DNA from: Roseococcus sp. SDR
Lineage (GTDB): Bacteria > Pseudomonadota > Alphaproteobacteria > Acetobacterales > Acetobacteraceae
Assembly (NCBI RefSeq): GCF_019083995.1
Contig: NZ_JAHRCU010000003.1
Span: forward strand, 248,001 to 312,000
Length of the DNA stretch: 64,000 nt
Direction of reading: 5' to 3'
The position numbers and the translations under genes were made by a program. Below, one piece after another: positions 36,092 to 44,324 of the stretch. Each line of letters begins with the position of its first letter. The first letter of the stretch is position 1. Below the pieces are notes generated by a model. It made no database searches and had not been told where the DNA came from. It worked only from the letters and a program-made list of their open reading frames with translations.

Positions 36092-37759
36092 TCAGCGAAC
36101 CTGGGCGATGAGGCCGGCACCCTGCGTCACCACCCGCCGCCCCGGCTCGATGCCGGCCGTGATGACGACACGCGCGCCATCCAGCGGCAGCACGCGCACC
36201 GGGCGCGGCGCGAAGCGCTCGGCGCCAGTGTGCTCGAACACCACGGGCGGCCCTTCGGCCGAGCGCACCACCGCCTCGGCCGGGACGACGATGCCCTGCA
36301 CGTTGCGGCGGTTGCGCACCAGCACCACCACGGGCGCCCCGACCGCCACATCGGCCGGCGGGTTCACCACGCGGAAGTTGAGTGGGACGGCCTGCTGCCG
36401 CACGGTCAGGCCGCGCCCGGCGAATTCCAGTTCCACGCTGCGGCCATCTCCCAGCACCGCGCTGGCACCGGCGATGTTGTCGAGACTGGTGCGGTCGAAG
36501 GCCAGCGCTTCCACCCACATGCGCGCCGGGTCCACGATCTCGAAGACGGCCTGGGTGTTGTCCACCAGCTGGCCCAGCGCCGCACGCACCACCGACACCA
36601 CGCCGGAGACCGGCGCGACCAGCGGCTCGCGGCCCGAGAGCGCTGGTTGGATCGCGGCGCGGCGTTGCCTTGCACCGCCCAACTCGGCCTGCGCCTCGGA
36701 AATCTCGCGCTCGGACACGCTGCCGCGCAGCGCCGTCAGACGGTTCACCCGGGCGGCGAGGATGGTGATCTGCGCGTCCAGCTCGGCCGCATTCTGCACC
36801 AGCGTGCCGCGCTCGGCCGCTGTGTAGCTGGGAGTCACGAAGGCCAGCACCTGGCCCCGTTCCACACGCTGCCCAAGGGTGGGCAGGCCACGCTCGCCCG
36901 GTTCAAGCCGGCCGGACTGGCTGGGCTGTACCCGGCCCGAGGCGTTGGGGTCGGGCACCAGCGTGCCGACGATCTGCGTGGTGGCCAGCGCCTCGCCCGC
37001 CGCCGTTACCTCGGTGCGGATGGTGAGAAGGCGCTGGGAGGGCTTGGGCATGAACACGGTGCCGTCATCCATGCGGCGCGGCGGCTCGGCCACGGTGGTC
37101 TGCGCCATGGCGGGCAGGGCCAGCAGCAGCATGGCCACAGACGCGGCAACCTTGGCGGGGCTCGTCACCCGCGCGACCGCGGGCTCCGGGGGCGCGATCG
37201 CCAGTTCCGGCTCTACCATCGCAGGCAGTGGGCGGGGTGCTGAAAGCCGGCCGATGACCAGACCAAGCACCAGCAAGCCCAGGCCGCCCGCCAGCAGCAT
37301 CGGCGCCTCGCGCAGCGCCTCCATCCAGCCATGCCGCTCGGCCGCGGCGTTTACGGGTTCGGGGATGTCGAGATGGCCGGTCAGCAGGTCCATCTCCTCA
37401 CCGGCGGTGATCGAGAAGATCAGGTCCACGCTGCCAGGCTGAGCGAGGCGGGGATGCCTCAGTGAGAACAGGCCGATCCCTTGGCGCTCGGCCTGGATCT
37501 CCTGGTCACCCACGGTGACGGTGACAGCGCCATCCACCGGCTCGTTGCCGACCCAGCGGTCGAGATACAGCAGCAGGACACCGCCGGGCTGCAGGATGCC
37601 GACGAGCTCGAAGCTCTCGCTGTCGGCGACGATGCGGGGAAGTGCTGCGCTTGCGGCGGCGGGCTCGTCGCCATGGTCATGGCCAGGCCCGGCCAGCGCG
37701 GGGGCGGTCAACATGGCAAGGCTGAGGACGAACGCGGTGAGGATGCGTCGCAGGATCAC
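36092..37759 (-). CDS. RND efflux periplasmic adaptor with extra N-terminal domain
   Basis: 555 aa. After a signal peptide (MILRRILTAFVLSLAMLTAP) and a His-rich stub (GPGHDHGDEP) comes an additional beta domain (about 35-140; SFELVGILQPGGVLLLYLDR, SVDLIFSITAGEEMDLLTGH), then a membrane span (MLLAGGLGLLVLGLVIGRLS, about 165-185), and only then the usual CzcB/CusB adaptor: lipoyl/hairpin region with SQSGRLEPGERGLPTLGQRV, coiled-coil helices, and C-terminal GARVVITAGIEPGRRVVTQG. The extra domain and internal span make it longer than typical adaptors (about 400 aa). It overlaps the tolC-family gene end by ATGA. Confidence 0.92.
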   Translation of the reverse strand: MILRRILTAFVLSLAMLTAPALAGPGHDHGDEPAAASAALPRIVADSESFELVGILQPGGVLLLYLDRWVGNEPVDGAVTVTVGDQEIQAERQGIGLFSLRHPRLAQPGSVDLIFSITAGEEMDLLTGHLDIPEPVNAAAERHGWMEALREAPMLLAGGLGLLVLGLVIGRLSAPRPLPAMVEPELAIAPPEPAVARVTSPAKVAASVAMLLLALPAMAQTTVAEPPRRMDDGTVFMPKPSQRLLTIRTEVTAAGEALATTQIVGTLVPDPNASGRVQPSQSGRLEPGERGLPTLGQRVERGQVLAFVTPSYTAAERGTLVQNAAELDAQITILAARVNRLTALRGSVSEREISEAQAELGGARQRRAAIQPALSGREPLVAPVSGVVSVVRAALGQLVDNTQAVFEIVDPARMWVEALAFDRTSLDNIAGASAVLGDGRSVELEFAGRGLTVRQQAVPLNFRVVNPPADVAVGAPVVVLVRNRRNVQGIVVPAEAVVRSAEGPPVVFEHTGAERFAPRPVRVLPLDGARVVITAGIEPGRRVVTQGAGLIAQVR

Positions 37760-38958
37760 GGTTCGACTCCCAGAATCTGGTTGATGGTGGAGGCGGCGCG
37801 ATCACGCTCCACCCGCGTGCGGCGGCGCGTGGCATCGGATTGCGCGAGCTGGGCACGGACGCGCGCCACCTCGATGAACGGCAAATTGCCGGCGCGGAAC
37901 GCGGTCTCGATCAGTCCAGCCTGCTCGGCCAGCGCGCGGTGCCGCTGCTCGGTGATGGTGGTCAGCGCCTCGGCATCCGCGCGCTGCGCGCGGGCGCGGC
38001 GCTCGGCGGTCTCAAAGCCCCGGGCGATGGCCGCCAACTGGGCTTCGGCCGCTATGGCTTCGGCGCGCGCGGTCGCCACGCGTTCCTCGACCTGGGGGCC
38101 ATAGGAGAAGGGGATGCGGATGCCGATCTGCGGACGATCCACCCAGCGCTCGCCGAAGGCGTCGCGCTCGCGCCGCCATCCCGCGAAGATCGTGGGACTC
38201 GCGCGGTCACGCACCTGGGCGAGCCGCTCCTCGGCGCGGGCAAGCAGCAGGCTGGTGGACGCAACGGCCGCCTGAGGCAGGTCGCGCAAGGCGGCGCCAG
38301 GGACGCTCGAGCGGGCAACGGGTTCGGCGGCAACCACGGTTGGATCCCGCCCGGTGAGGGCGCGGAAGGCCAGCGCCGCATCCCTCACTTGGCCCTCCGC
38401 GATCCGCAGCGCTCCCTCGGCGTCACGTGCTTCGGATTGCGCAACCAGAAGATCCGTGCGGGGCGCATTACCACCGGCCGTCTGCCGGGCCATATCTCGT
38501 TCCAGAACGCGCGCCGCGTTGAGCCGTGCGCGCGACGCCTCGCGCTCCGCCAAGGCCAGCGCCCAACCCCAGTAGGCATCGCGGACCTCGCCGGCAACAA
38601 CAATGCGGGCTTGCCGGAGCCGTGCCTCCAACTGCTGTTCCTGAGCCGTCACGGTGCCACGAAGGGCGCGCGATTCTCCGGGGAGCCAAATCGGCGCGTC
38701 CAGGCCCAATTCGAACTCCTGGTAGCCCGTGCGCTGCGGATTGACCTGCGTACGCCAAGAAGGGGCGAACGTCGGCGCGCCGGGCAGCAGCGCCTCGGAG
38801 CCCCGCCGGCGCGCGGCGATCACGTCCCGTTGTGCGGTCAGCGCACGAATCTCAGCGTTAAGTTCGATGGCAGCGGTGAAGCCCGCACGCAAATCCGCGG
38901 CCTGGAGCGGTATCGGCACCAACAGAATTGCTGAAAGTGCAAATAGCAGCCTGCGCAT
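37756..38958 (-). CDS. TolC-family outer membrane efflux protein (CzcC/CusC-like)
   Basis: 400 aa, first gene of the efflux operon. Signal peptide MRRLLFALSAILLVPIPLQA, then the duplicated coiled-coil/beta-barrel pattern of outer membrane efflux proteins (LNAEIRALTAQRDVIAARRR; YQEFELGLDAPIWLPGESRA; AERRARAQRADAEALTTITE). ATG 38958 is chosen because AGGAG lies about 9-14 nt upstream and the signal peptide begins there; an ATG at 38976 would place the ribosome site inside the gene. The protein forms the outer membrane duct for the pump. Confidence 0.92.
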   Translation of the reverse strand: MRRLLFALSAILLVPIPLQAADLRAGFTAAIELNAEIRALTAQRDVIAARRRGSEALLPGAPTFAPSWRTQVNPQRTGYQEFELGLDAPIWLPGESRALRGTVTAQEQQLEARLRQARIVVAGEVRDAYWGWALALAEREASRARLNAARVLERDMARQTAGGNAPRTDLLVAQSEARDAEGALRIAEGQVRDAALAFRALTGRDPTVVAAEPVARSSVPGAALRDLPQAAVASTSLLLARAEERLAQVRDRASPTIFAGWRRERDAFGERWVDRPQIGIRIPFSYGPQVEERVATARAEAIAAEAQLAAIARGFETAERRARAQRADAEALTTITEQRHRALAEQAGLIETAFRAGNLPFIEVARVRAQLAQSDATRRRTRVERDRAASTINQILGVEP

Positions 38959-39466
38959 GCCCACGTTCTCCTGCATGCACGGCTCGTGGCACGACGTTCA
39001 TGTCGGTTGGCTGCAAGTTTGTGACAAAACATTGCAGCGATCCCGTTCTGGACCAGAGAAGGTTGGATTCCGGTTCCCACCGCTGCTCCAGTATCTCCCC
39101 GAACAACCATTCACCACGTATCAGACGGCGCCGTGAACCGCAGGTTTCCTGGCGTTTTGCAGCGACGGGTTGAGGGTTGGAGAACGCAACGAACCCGGAA
39201 AACTCTCTCCGGAGGCGCGAAAATCTCCGAAGCTTGGGGGTAGCCTGATTTAAGCCTCAAGCTTTAATCTGCTGAAAAGGCACAGCTTTGGCCTGATGTA
39301 TCGGCGCTGCGTTCAGCCTGCGCATCTCCCACCGGACGCAGCTGGGGACCGAATCACGCGCGTATCCGTCAACCCCTTGAGGCGCCGCACGCGGCCATCC
39401 TCGGCCACCGTTATGCTCTCTTGTTTTGCCCAGGCTATGTCTTCGGGAAACGGCACACCCATATCG
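38959..39466. other. Gene-free stretch upstream of the efflux operon
   Basis: About 500 bp with no convincing gene on either strand, less GC-rich than the neighbours. It should hold the leftward promoter of the tolC-adaptor-RND operon. An imperfect palindrome GATTTAAG (39247-39254) / CTTTAATC (39262-39269) is the clearest signal and could be a regulator site. Its right end is cut by the IS3-family element. Confidence 0.5.
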
Positions 39467-39497
39467 TCAGCCCCCATCGAGTGATCCAGGCGGAATT

Positions 39498-40373
39498 TTA
39501 GTGGGCCATCGCCGCCGCGCCTGCTCCTAAGCTGCTCTGCGACCTGGCCATTGGCAGCGTCTCCGGAGCGGGCGGGCGGTACCCGAGCGACGAGTGTGGC
39601 CGGACCCGATTGTAGTGCCGCCGCCACTCCTCGATCAGCACCTGCGCCTCGCAGAGCGTGTTGAACACCTCACCGTTCAGCAGTTCGTCCCGCAGCTTGC
39701 CGTTGAAGCTCTCGACGTACCCGTTCTCCCACGGGCTCGCCTTCTCGATGTACGCCGTCCTCGCCCCGACGCCGGCGACCCAGCCCTTCACCGCCTCAGC
39801 CACGAACTCCGGTCCCTGGTCCGAGCGGATGTGCGTCGGCGTCCCATGCTTCAGGAACAGGTCGGCAAGCACGTCGATCACGTCCGACGACGTCAGCCTC
39901 CGCGCCACCCGGATCGCCAGCGCCTCGCGCGTGTACTCGTCCACCACGCACAGCATCCGGATCTTCCGACCCTCCCGCGTCCGATCCTCGACGAATTCAT
40001 ACGCCCAGACGTGGTTGGCGTGTTCAGGCCGCAGCCCGCAGGAGCCGTTCGCCAGCCACAGCCTCCCACGCTTCGGCTGCCGCTGCGGCACCTTCAGCCC
40101 CTCGCAGCGCCAGATCCGCTCCACCCGCTTGCGGTTTACCGCCCAGCCCGCGGCCCGCAGCAGCGCCGCGATCCGCCGGTAGCCATACCGCCCATAGCGC
40201 TTCGCCAGATCGACGATGTCCGCCGTCAGCGCGGTCTCGTCGTCGGCACCCCGTGGCGCCTTCCGCTGCGTCGATCTGTGCTGCCCCAGCACCGCGCAGG
40301 CCTTCCGCTCCGACACGCCGAACTCGCGCACGACGTGCTCGACGCAGGCCCGCCGCCGCGCAGGGCTCACCAC
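39498..40373 (-). CDS. IS3-family transposase OrfB (DDE integrase domain)
   Basis: 291 aa with an N-terminal HTH_21 region (AKRYGRYGYRRIAALLRAAG) and an rve integrase core containing the DDE triad: Asp in HVWAYEFVEDRT, Asp in HIRSDQGPEF, Glu in SPWENGYVESFNGKLRDELL. The end (HYNRVRPHSSLGYRPPAPET) is typical of IS3. The start is GTG 40373, with CAGGGAAA directly upstream, so it can be translated on its own rather than only by frameshift from OrfA. Function: cleaves and joins IS ends. Confidence 0.95.
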   Translation of the reverse strand: MVSPARRRACVEHVVREFGVSERKACAVLGQHRSTQRKAPRGADDETALTADIVDLAKRYGRYGYRRIAALLRAAGWAVNRKRVERIWRCEGLKVPQRQPKRGRLWLANGSCGLRPEHANHVWAYEFVEDRTREGRKIRMLCVVDEYTREALAIRVARRLTSSDVIDVLADLFLKHGTPTHIRSDQGPEFVAEAVKGWVAGVGARTAYIEKASPWENGYVESFNGKLRDELLNGEVFNTLCEAQVLIEEWRRHYNRVRPHSSLGYRPPAPETLPMARSQSSLGAGAAAMAH

Positions 40374-40385
40374 TTTCCCTGTGCG

Positions 40386-40664
40386 TCAGACGCAGTGCGT
40401 CTGACCCTTCAAGATCACCTTCTCGAGCGTCAGGTCCGACACCGCCTTCCGCAGACGCGCGTTCTCCCGCTCCAACTCCTTCAGCCGCTTCACCTGGTCC
40501 AGCTTCAGACCGCCGAACTCGCTACGCCACCGGTAGTACGTCGGCTCCGTGACCCCGATCGCCCGCACTGCCTCAGCCACCGACTTGCCCTGGCCAACCA
40601 GCACCTCGACCTGTCGGAGCTTCGCCACGATCTCCTCAGGCCTGTGCGCCTTGCCCATCGCCAT
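40386..40664 (-). CDS. IS3-family transposase OrfA (helix-turn-helix)
   Basis: 92 aa: helix-turn-helix (RPEEIVAKLRQVEVLVGQGK, AEAVRAIGVTEPTYYRWRSE) followed by a leucine zipper (LKELERENARLRKAVSDLTL) as in IS407-group OrfA. It ends LKGQTHCV at a 10-bp-armed palindrome at the OrfA/OrfB junction. OrfA binds the IS ends and partners OrfB. No classic A6G slippery run is present at the junction. Confidence 0.93.
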   Translation of the reverse strand: MAMGKAHRPEEIVAKLRQVEVLVGQGKSVAEAVRAIGVTEPTYYRWRSEFGGLKLDQVKRLKELERENARLRKAVSDLTLEKVILKGQTHCV

Positions 40665-40781
40665 CCCAGATACCCCTTTGCTGCCGCCGGACTACATGAC
40701 CGACGGATCGCTTCCGGGGGGTCAGGTCACTATCGCTGCTCTGTCTGCGCTCTCTCTCTCATGAAGCGCCTGAGCCTCCGC

Positions 40782-41798
40782 TCAGCCGCGTCGCGTTGAG
40801 CCTCGTGGGATCAGACGGCCACGCAAGATGATCGCTTCATCAGGCAAAGCCGGCTCGGCGATACGGTCCACCAACAAATCAAGTCCTCGCCGCACCATCG
40901 CAACAATCGGCTGCTCAAAGCTTGTGATGTCATAGGCAGCGCGCGCTGCCTCGGGAATGCTGTCGAACCCGGCGACGGAGATATCGGTTGGAACGGTGAG
41001 GCCCGCCTTCCGGAGTGCGTCGACCACTCCCATGGCAATAACGTCGCTTACCGCGAACACACAATCGGGCCGCCGCTCTGGCGCCATCGCGGCGATCTCG
41101 TAGCCCGCAGCATGGCCGCCCTCATAGACGGAGCGGCCATCAAAGGTCGAGGTGATGCAGCCACCTGCAGTGACGAAACGCTCGATAAAGCCGCGCTCTC
41201 GGTCAATGCCGTTGGAACTTGCACCACCGGTGTGGATGACTGCAGCGCGGCGATGTCCACTCTCAAGGAGGTGCTGCGCGATGCTGGCGCCGCCCTCAGC
41301 GTTGTCGCAGGAGACAGAACTGGCGTGCAACCGCGGCACACGGTTGATCATCACGACGGGCACGCCGTTCGCCGCGCAGATCTCGGCCGCACGTGAAGAC
41401 ATGTCGGCAGAAGTGATGAGGCAGCCATCCATCTGGTACTGCAATAGCGCCTCAGTGGTGCGGTCCTCGATCGGGCCGGAGCCGGCATGCAGGATGAGGA
41501 AGCGCAGCCCCCGCTCAGCGCTTTGCGCCACCACCTCCTCCAGCAGCATGGCGTAGAAGGGGTTGCTGCTCGGACCTAACACCAAGCCGAGCAGGCCACT
41601 GCGCCCGGAGGATAGGGTCCGCGCCAGCGCATTGGGCATGTAGCCGGCATCCACCGCCAGACGGGCAATGCGCTCCCGCACGGAAAGGGAGATGCGCGGA
41701 TCGCCTTTCAGCGCGCGAGAGACGGTGGAGGCCGAGACGCCCGCCTGCTGCGAGAGGGTGACGATCGTGGTGCGCGGGCGGCTTGACCGAAGCTCCAT
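40782..41798 (-). CDS. LacI family transcriptional regulator
   Basis: 338 aa: N-terminal LacI helix-turn-helix and hinge (residues about 10-60; TLSQQAGVSASTVSRALKGD, GYMPNALARTLSS), then a periplasmic-binding-protein-like effector domain (LGLVLGPSSNPFYAMLLEEV, CVFAVSDVIAMGVVDALRKA, DISVAGFDSIPEAARAAYDI). It is divergent from the LLM monooxygenase operon, with an 18-bp palindrome of the LacI/PurR type between them (41899-41916), so it probably represses that operon and itself. The effector is unknown, perhaps the substrate bound by the operon's Bug receptor. Confidence 0.94.
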   Translation of the reverse strand: MELRSSRPRTTIVTLSQQAGVSASTVSRALKGDPRISLSVRERIARLAVDAGYMPNALARTLSSGRSGLLGLVLGPSSNPFYAMLLEEVVAQSAERGLRFLILHAGSGPIEDRTTEALLQYQMDGCLITSADMSSRAAEICAANGVPVVMINRVPRLHASSVSCDNAEGGASIAQHLLESGHRRAAVIHTGGASSNGIDRERGFIERFVTAGGCITSTFDGRSVYEGGHAAGYEIAAMAPERRPDCVFAVSDVIAMGVVDALRKAGLTVPTDISVAGFDSIPEAARAAYDITSFEQPIVAMVRRGLDLLVDRIAEPALPDEAIILRGRLIPRGSTRRG

Positions 41799-41898
41799 CC
41801 CGTCAAGCTAGCATGGACGCCGCCCCAGGTCATCCGAGATTGTGACGGCTGCCAGCGAACATGAACGTCTAACCTACTGCATAAATTAACAAAAAAAC

Positions 41899-41916
41899 TG
41901 CGCAATCGTTTGCGCA
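41899..41916. promoter_or_regulatory. LacI-family operator between divergent genes
   Basis: TGCGCAA-TCGT-TTGCGCA is an 18-bp palindrome with perfect 7-bp arms. The core GCAATCGTTTGC is close to the PurR-type consensus GCAAACGTTTGC with a central CG typical of LacI-family sites. It lies 100 bp upstream of the LacI-gene start and 70 bp upstream of the monooxygenase start, in an AT-rich stretch. Confidence 0.85.
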
Positions 41917-41986
41917 ATTTGTCTGGACAAGAAGCCAAGTCTCTCATAGCCTCAACGACAACAATGCTCCGAGGAAACCGACCCGA

Positions 41987-43345
41987 ATGACTGAGATGCC
42001 ACGCCAGATGGCCATGGTGGGCTTTATGCAAGCCCAGAACTGCTCGATCGCTCCGGGTTCGTGGCGCCACCCCGCGAATGCACTGGACTTCCTCACGCCT
42101 GACTATTTCCAGCGCATCGGCCGTGTACTGGAGGATGGCAAGTTCCACCTAGCGTTCTTCGACGACCGGCTGGCCATGCCGGATATCTACGGCCATGACC
42201 ACCGCGAGGCAGTGGAGAACGGTATCCGCGTGGTCAAGATGGACCCGATTTCCATCCTGACGGCCATCGGCTGTGCCACGAAAAATCTCGGCCTCGGCGC
42301 AACCTATTCTACCACCTATTACGAGCCCTTCCACGTGGCGCGCCTCTTCGCCACGCTGGACCTGATGACGCGCGGGCGTTCCGCCTGGAACATCGTCACC
42401 TCGCTCAACGATTCCGAAGCGGCGAATTTCGGCCGCTCGGAGCATCTGGAGCACGATCTCCGCTATGATCGCGCCGATGAATTCGTCGAGTGCGTGATGG
42501 GCCACTGGGATAGCTGGGAGGAGGGCGCCATCATCGCCGACAAGGCGAGCGGCCGCTTCGCCGATGGCGCGCGCGTGCATGCGCTGAACTATGAGGGGAA
42601 GTATTTCCGCTCCAAGGGCCCGCTCTCAGTGCCACGCTCGCCACAGGGGCATCCGGTACTTATCCAGGCGGGGCAATCCGGCCGCGGCCGCCGCTTCGCC
42701 GGGCGCTGGGGCGAGTTGATCTTCGTGGTCTATCCGAACATCGAAGCGGGCCGGAAGCAGTATGCCGACCTCAAGGCGGCCGTGGCTGAAGCGGGGCGCG
42801 ACCCTGAGAGGGTCTTCGTGGCGCCAGCCTGCTATGTCTGTGTAGGCGAGACGCGCGCCATCGCGGAAGCCAAGCGCGAGGCGATCCTGGAACTCTCCAG
42901 GCCGGTGGATGGCTTGGTGCTGCTCTCCGAGGTTACGAATTTCGACTTCGCCAGCAAGGACCTGGACAGCGAGTTCACGGACGAGGAACTCCAGAAAATG
43001 TCCTGGACGGGCTTCAAGGACCGCGTGGTCATGCTGAGCGGCAAGCCCAACCCCACCGTGCGGGACTTCGTGCATTTCTCCGGCCGCGGCACGATCAAGG
43101 AGTTCCCGAACTTCGTCGGCACACCAAAGGACGTGGCCGACCAGATGGAGGAATGGTTTACCACGCGCGCCTGCGACGGCTTCGTGCTGGCCGCGACCCA
43201 CACGCCTGGCGCCTTTGAGGATTTTACGCGCTTCGTGGTGCCGGAACTCCAGCGGCGCGGCCTCTATCACAAGGACTACACTGGCCCGACGCTGCGGGAA
43301 AACCTGGGCCTGAAGCGCCCGAATGCGCGCGACTGGCGCATCTGA
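41987..43345 (+). CDS. LLM-class flavin monooxygenase (NtaA/SnaA/DszA family)
   Basis: 452-aa FMN-dependent monooxygenase, TIM-barrel bacterial luciferase family. Matches the NtaA/SnaA/DszA subgroup in length and motifs: HLAFFDDRLAMPDIYGHD, LGLGATYSTTYYEPFHVARL, SGRSAWNIVTSLN-like (RGRSAWNIVTSLNDSEAANF), LIQAGQSGRGRRFAGRWGE and VGTPKDVADQMEEWFTTRAC. Such enzymes oxidise S- or N-containing compounds with FMNH2 from a partner reductase, none of which is seen nearby. Ribosome site GAGGAAA (41970-41976) precedes ATG 41987. First gene of an operon with Bug, AtuA and DUF4387 genes under the LacI regulator. Confidence 0.93.
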   Translation: MTEMPRQMAMVGFMQAQNCSIAPGSWRHPANALDFLTPDYFQRIGRVLEDGKFHLAFFDDRLAMPDIYGHDHREAVENGIRVVKMDPISILTAIGCATKNLGLGATYSTTYYEPFHVARLFATLDLMTRGRSAWNIVTSLNDSEAANFGRSEHLEHDLRYDRADEFVECVMGHWDSWEEGAIIADKASGRFADGARVHALNYEGKYFRSKGPLSVPRSPQGHPVLIQAGQSGRGRRFAGRWGELIFVVYPNIEAGRKQYADLKAAVAEAGRDPERVFVAPACYVCVGETRAIAEAKREAILELSRPVDGLVLLSEVTNFDFASKDLDSEFTDEELQKMSWTGFKDRVVMLSGKPNPTVRDFVHFSGRGTIKEFPNFVGTPKDVADQMEEWFTTRACDGFVLAATHTPGAFEDFTRFVVPELQRRGLYHKDYTGPTLRENLGLKRPNARDWRI

Positions 43346-43361
43346 AGCAGGGAGGAACGAC

Positions 43362-44324
43362 ATGACGAAGCTCACCCGCCGCGCCGCCCTCGGCGCATCG
43401 CTCGCCCTGCCCACGCTCGCGCGCGCGCAGGATGTCTGGCCCTCGCGCAGCGTGCGCATCATCGTGCCCTATGCGGCCGGCGGCGGCACGGATGTGACGA
43501 CGCGCGCCATCGCCGAGCAACTCACCGCCCGCTTCGGGCGCAGCTTCGTGGTGGAGAACAGGCCCGGCGCCAATGGCATCGTCGGTACCGAGGCCGTTGC
43601 CCGCAGCGCGCCGGATGGCTACACGCTGGGGGCGCAGACCAGCACGCATATCATGGCGCGGCAGTTGGGGCCCCTGCCCTATGACCCGGTGACCGACTTC
43701 ACCCTGCTCTCCATCACTGCGCGCTATCCGATGGTGATGATGGCGAGCATGCGCGCACCCTTCCAGGATGTCGGCGGCCTCATCCGCGCCGCGCGCGCGC
43801 AGCCGGGTGGGGTGCCGCAGGGCACCTCTGACGCACAATCCTCCTTCGCCGCGCGGCAATTCGCGCTGCGCGCCGGGATCGAACTGAACGAGGTGCCCTA
43901 TCGTGGCAGCGGCGCCTATCTGGCCGATCTCACGGCGGGGCATCTCCCGGTGGCCTGGGGCAGCCCGGCCACCGCGGCGGCGCTGGTCGCCTCCGGCCAG
44001 GTGCGCGTCATTGGCGTCACATCGCCGCAGCGTTCGCCCTACCTGCCGGACGTGCCCACGCTGACCGAGGCTGGGGTACCGCAGACGGACTTCGTGGGCT
44101 GGTTCGCCATCCTCGCGCCCGCCCGCCTGCCGACGACCATCGCCATGCAGCTCAACACGGCGATCAACGAGATCATCGCCACACCCGCCATGCGCGCTCG
44201 CTACGCCACGCTCGGCAACGAAGCGGCACCGATGGACCTCGAACAACTCGCGGCGCTGATGCGCGCGGATGACGCGAAATGGGAGCAGGCGACGCGGGAC
44301 GGGCTGATCCGGCGCACGCCATGA
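43362..44324 (+). CDS. Bug-type tripartite tricarboxylate transporter receptor
   Basis: 320-aa periplasmic binding protein. N-terminal signal with twin-arginine-like start (MTKLTRRAALGASLALPTLA), then the Bug/TctC family pattern: WPSRSVRIIVPYAAGGGTDV, FVVENRPGANGIVGTEAVAR, VPYRGSGAYLADLTAGHLPV and YLPDVPTLTEAGVPQTDFVG. No TctA/TctB membrane genes are adjacent, so it is an orphan receptor. GGAGGA (43351-43356) precedes ATG 43362. Probably captures the operon's carboxylate substrate. Confidence 0.95.
   Translation: MTKLTRRAALGASLALPTLARAQDVWPSRSVRIIVPYAAGGGTDVTTRAIAEQLTARFGRSFVVENRPGANGIVGTEAVARSAPDGYTLGAQTSTHIMARQLGPLPYDPVTDFTLLSITARYPMVMMASMRAPFQDVGGLIRAARAQPGGVPQGTSDAQSSFAARQFALRAGIELNEVPYRGSGAYLADLTAGHLPVAWGSPATAAALVASGQVRVIGVTSPQRSPYLPDVPTLTEAGVPQTDFVGWFAILAPARLPTTIAMQLNTAINEIIATPAMRARYATLGNEAAPMDLEQLAALMRADDAKWEQATRDGLIRRTP

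Larger units (their letters stand above)
39467..40730 (-). mobile_element. IS3-family insertion sequence (IS407-like), about 1.26 kb
   Basis: Two adjacent minus-strand genes encode OrfA and OrfB transposase. The borders are approximate: the right end reads inward TGACCTGACCCCCC (from 40729 leftward) and the left region TCAGCCCCCATCGAGTGATC resembles it weakly (shared CCCCC and GATCC). TATCG occurs just outside both proposed ends (39462-39466 and 40731-40735) and may be the target duplication. Both genes look intact, so the element may be active. It separates the metal island from the LacI locus. Confidence 0.8.

Noticed and set aside
34232-37243. A 1003-codon plus-strand frame opposite the RND pump and adaptor
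   Set aside because: His/Arg/Gln-rich shadow of the real minus-strand genes, without a domain or ribosome site.
39313-39627. A 104-codon minus-strand frame across the left IS border
   Set aside because: It spans the proposed IS end and overlaps the transposase end; it is probably a read-through product of the border with no independent support.
40386-40430. Programmed frameshift between OrfA and OrfB
   Set aside because: No slippery heptamer is visible near the OrfA end, and OrfB has its own start and ribosome site.
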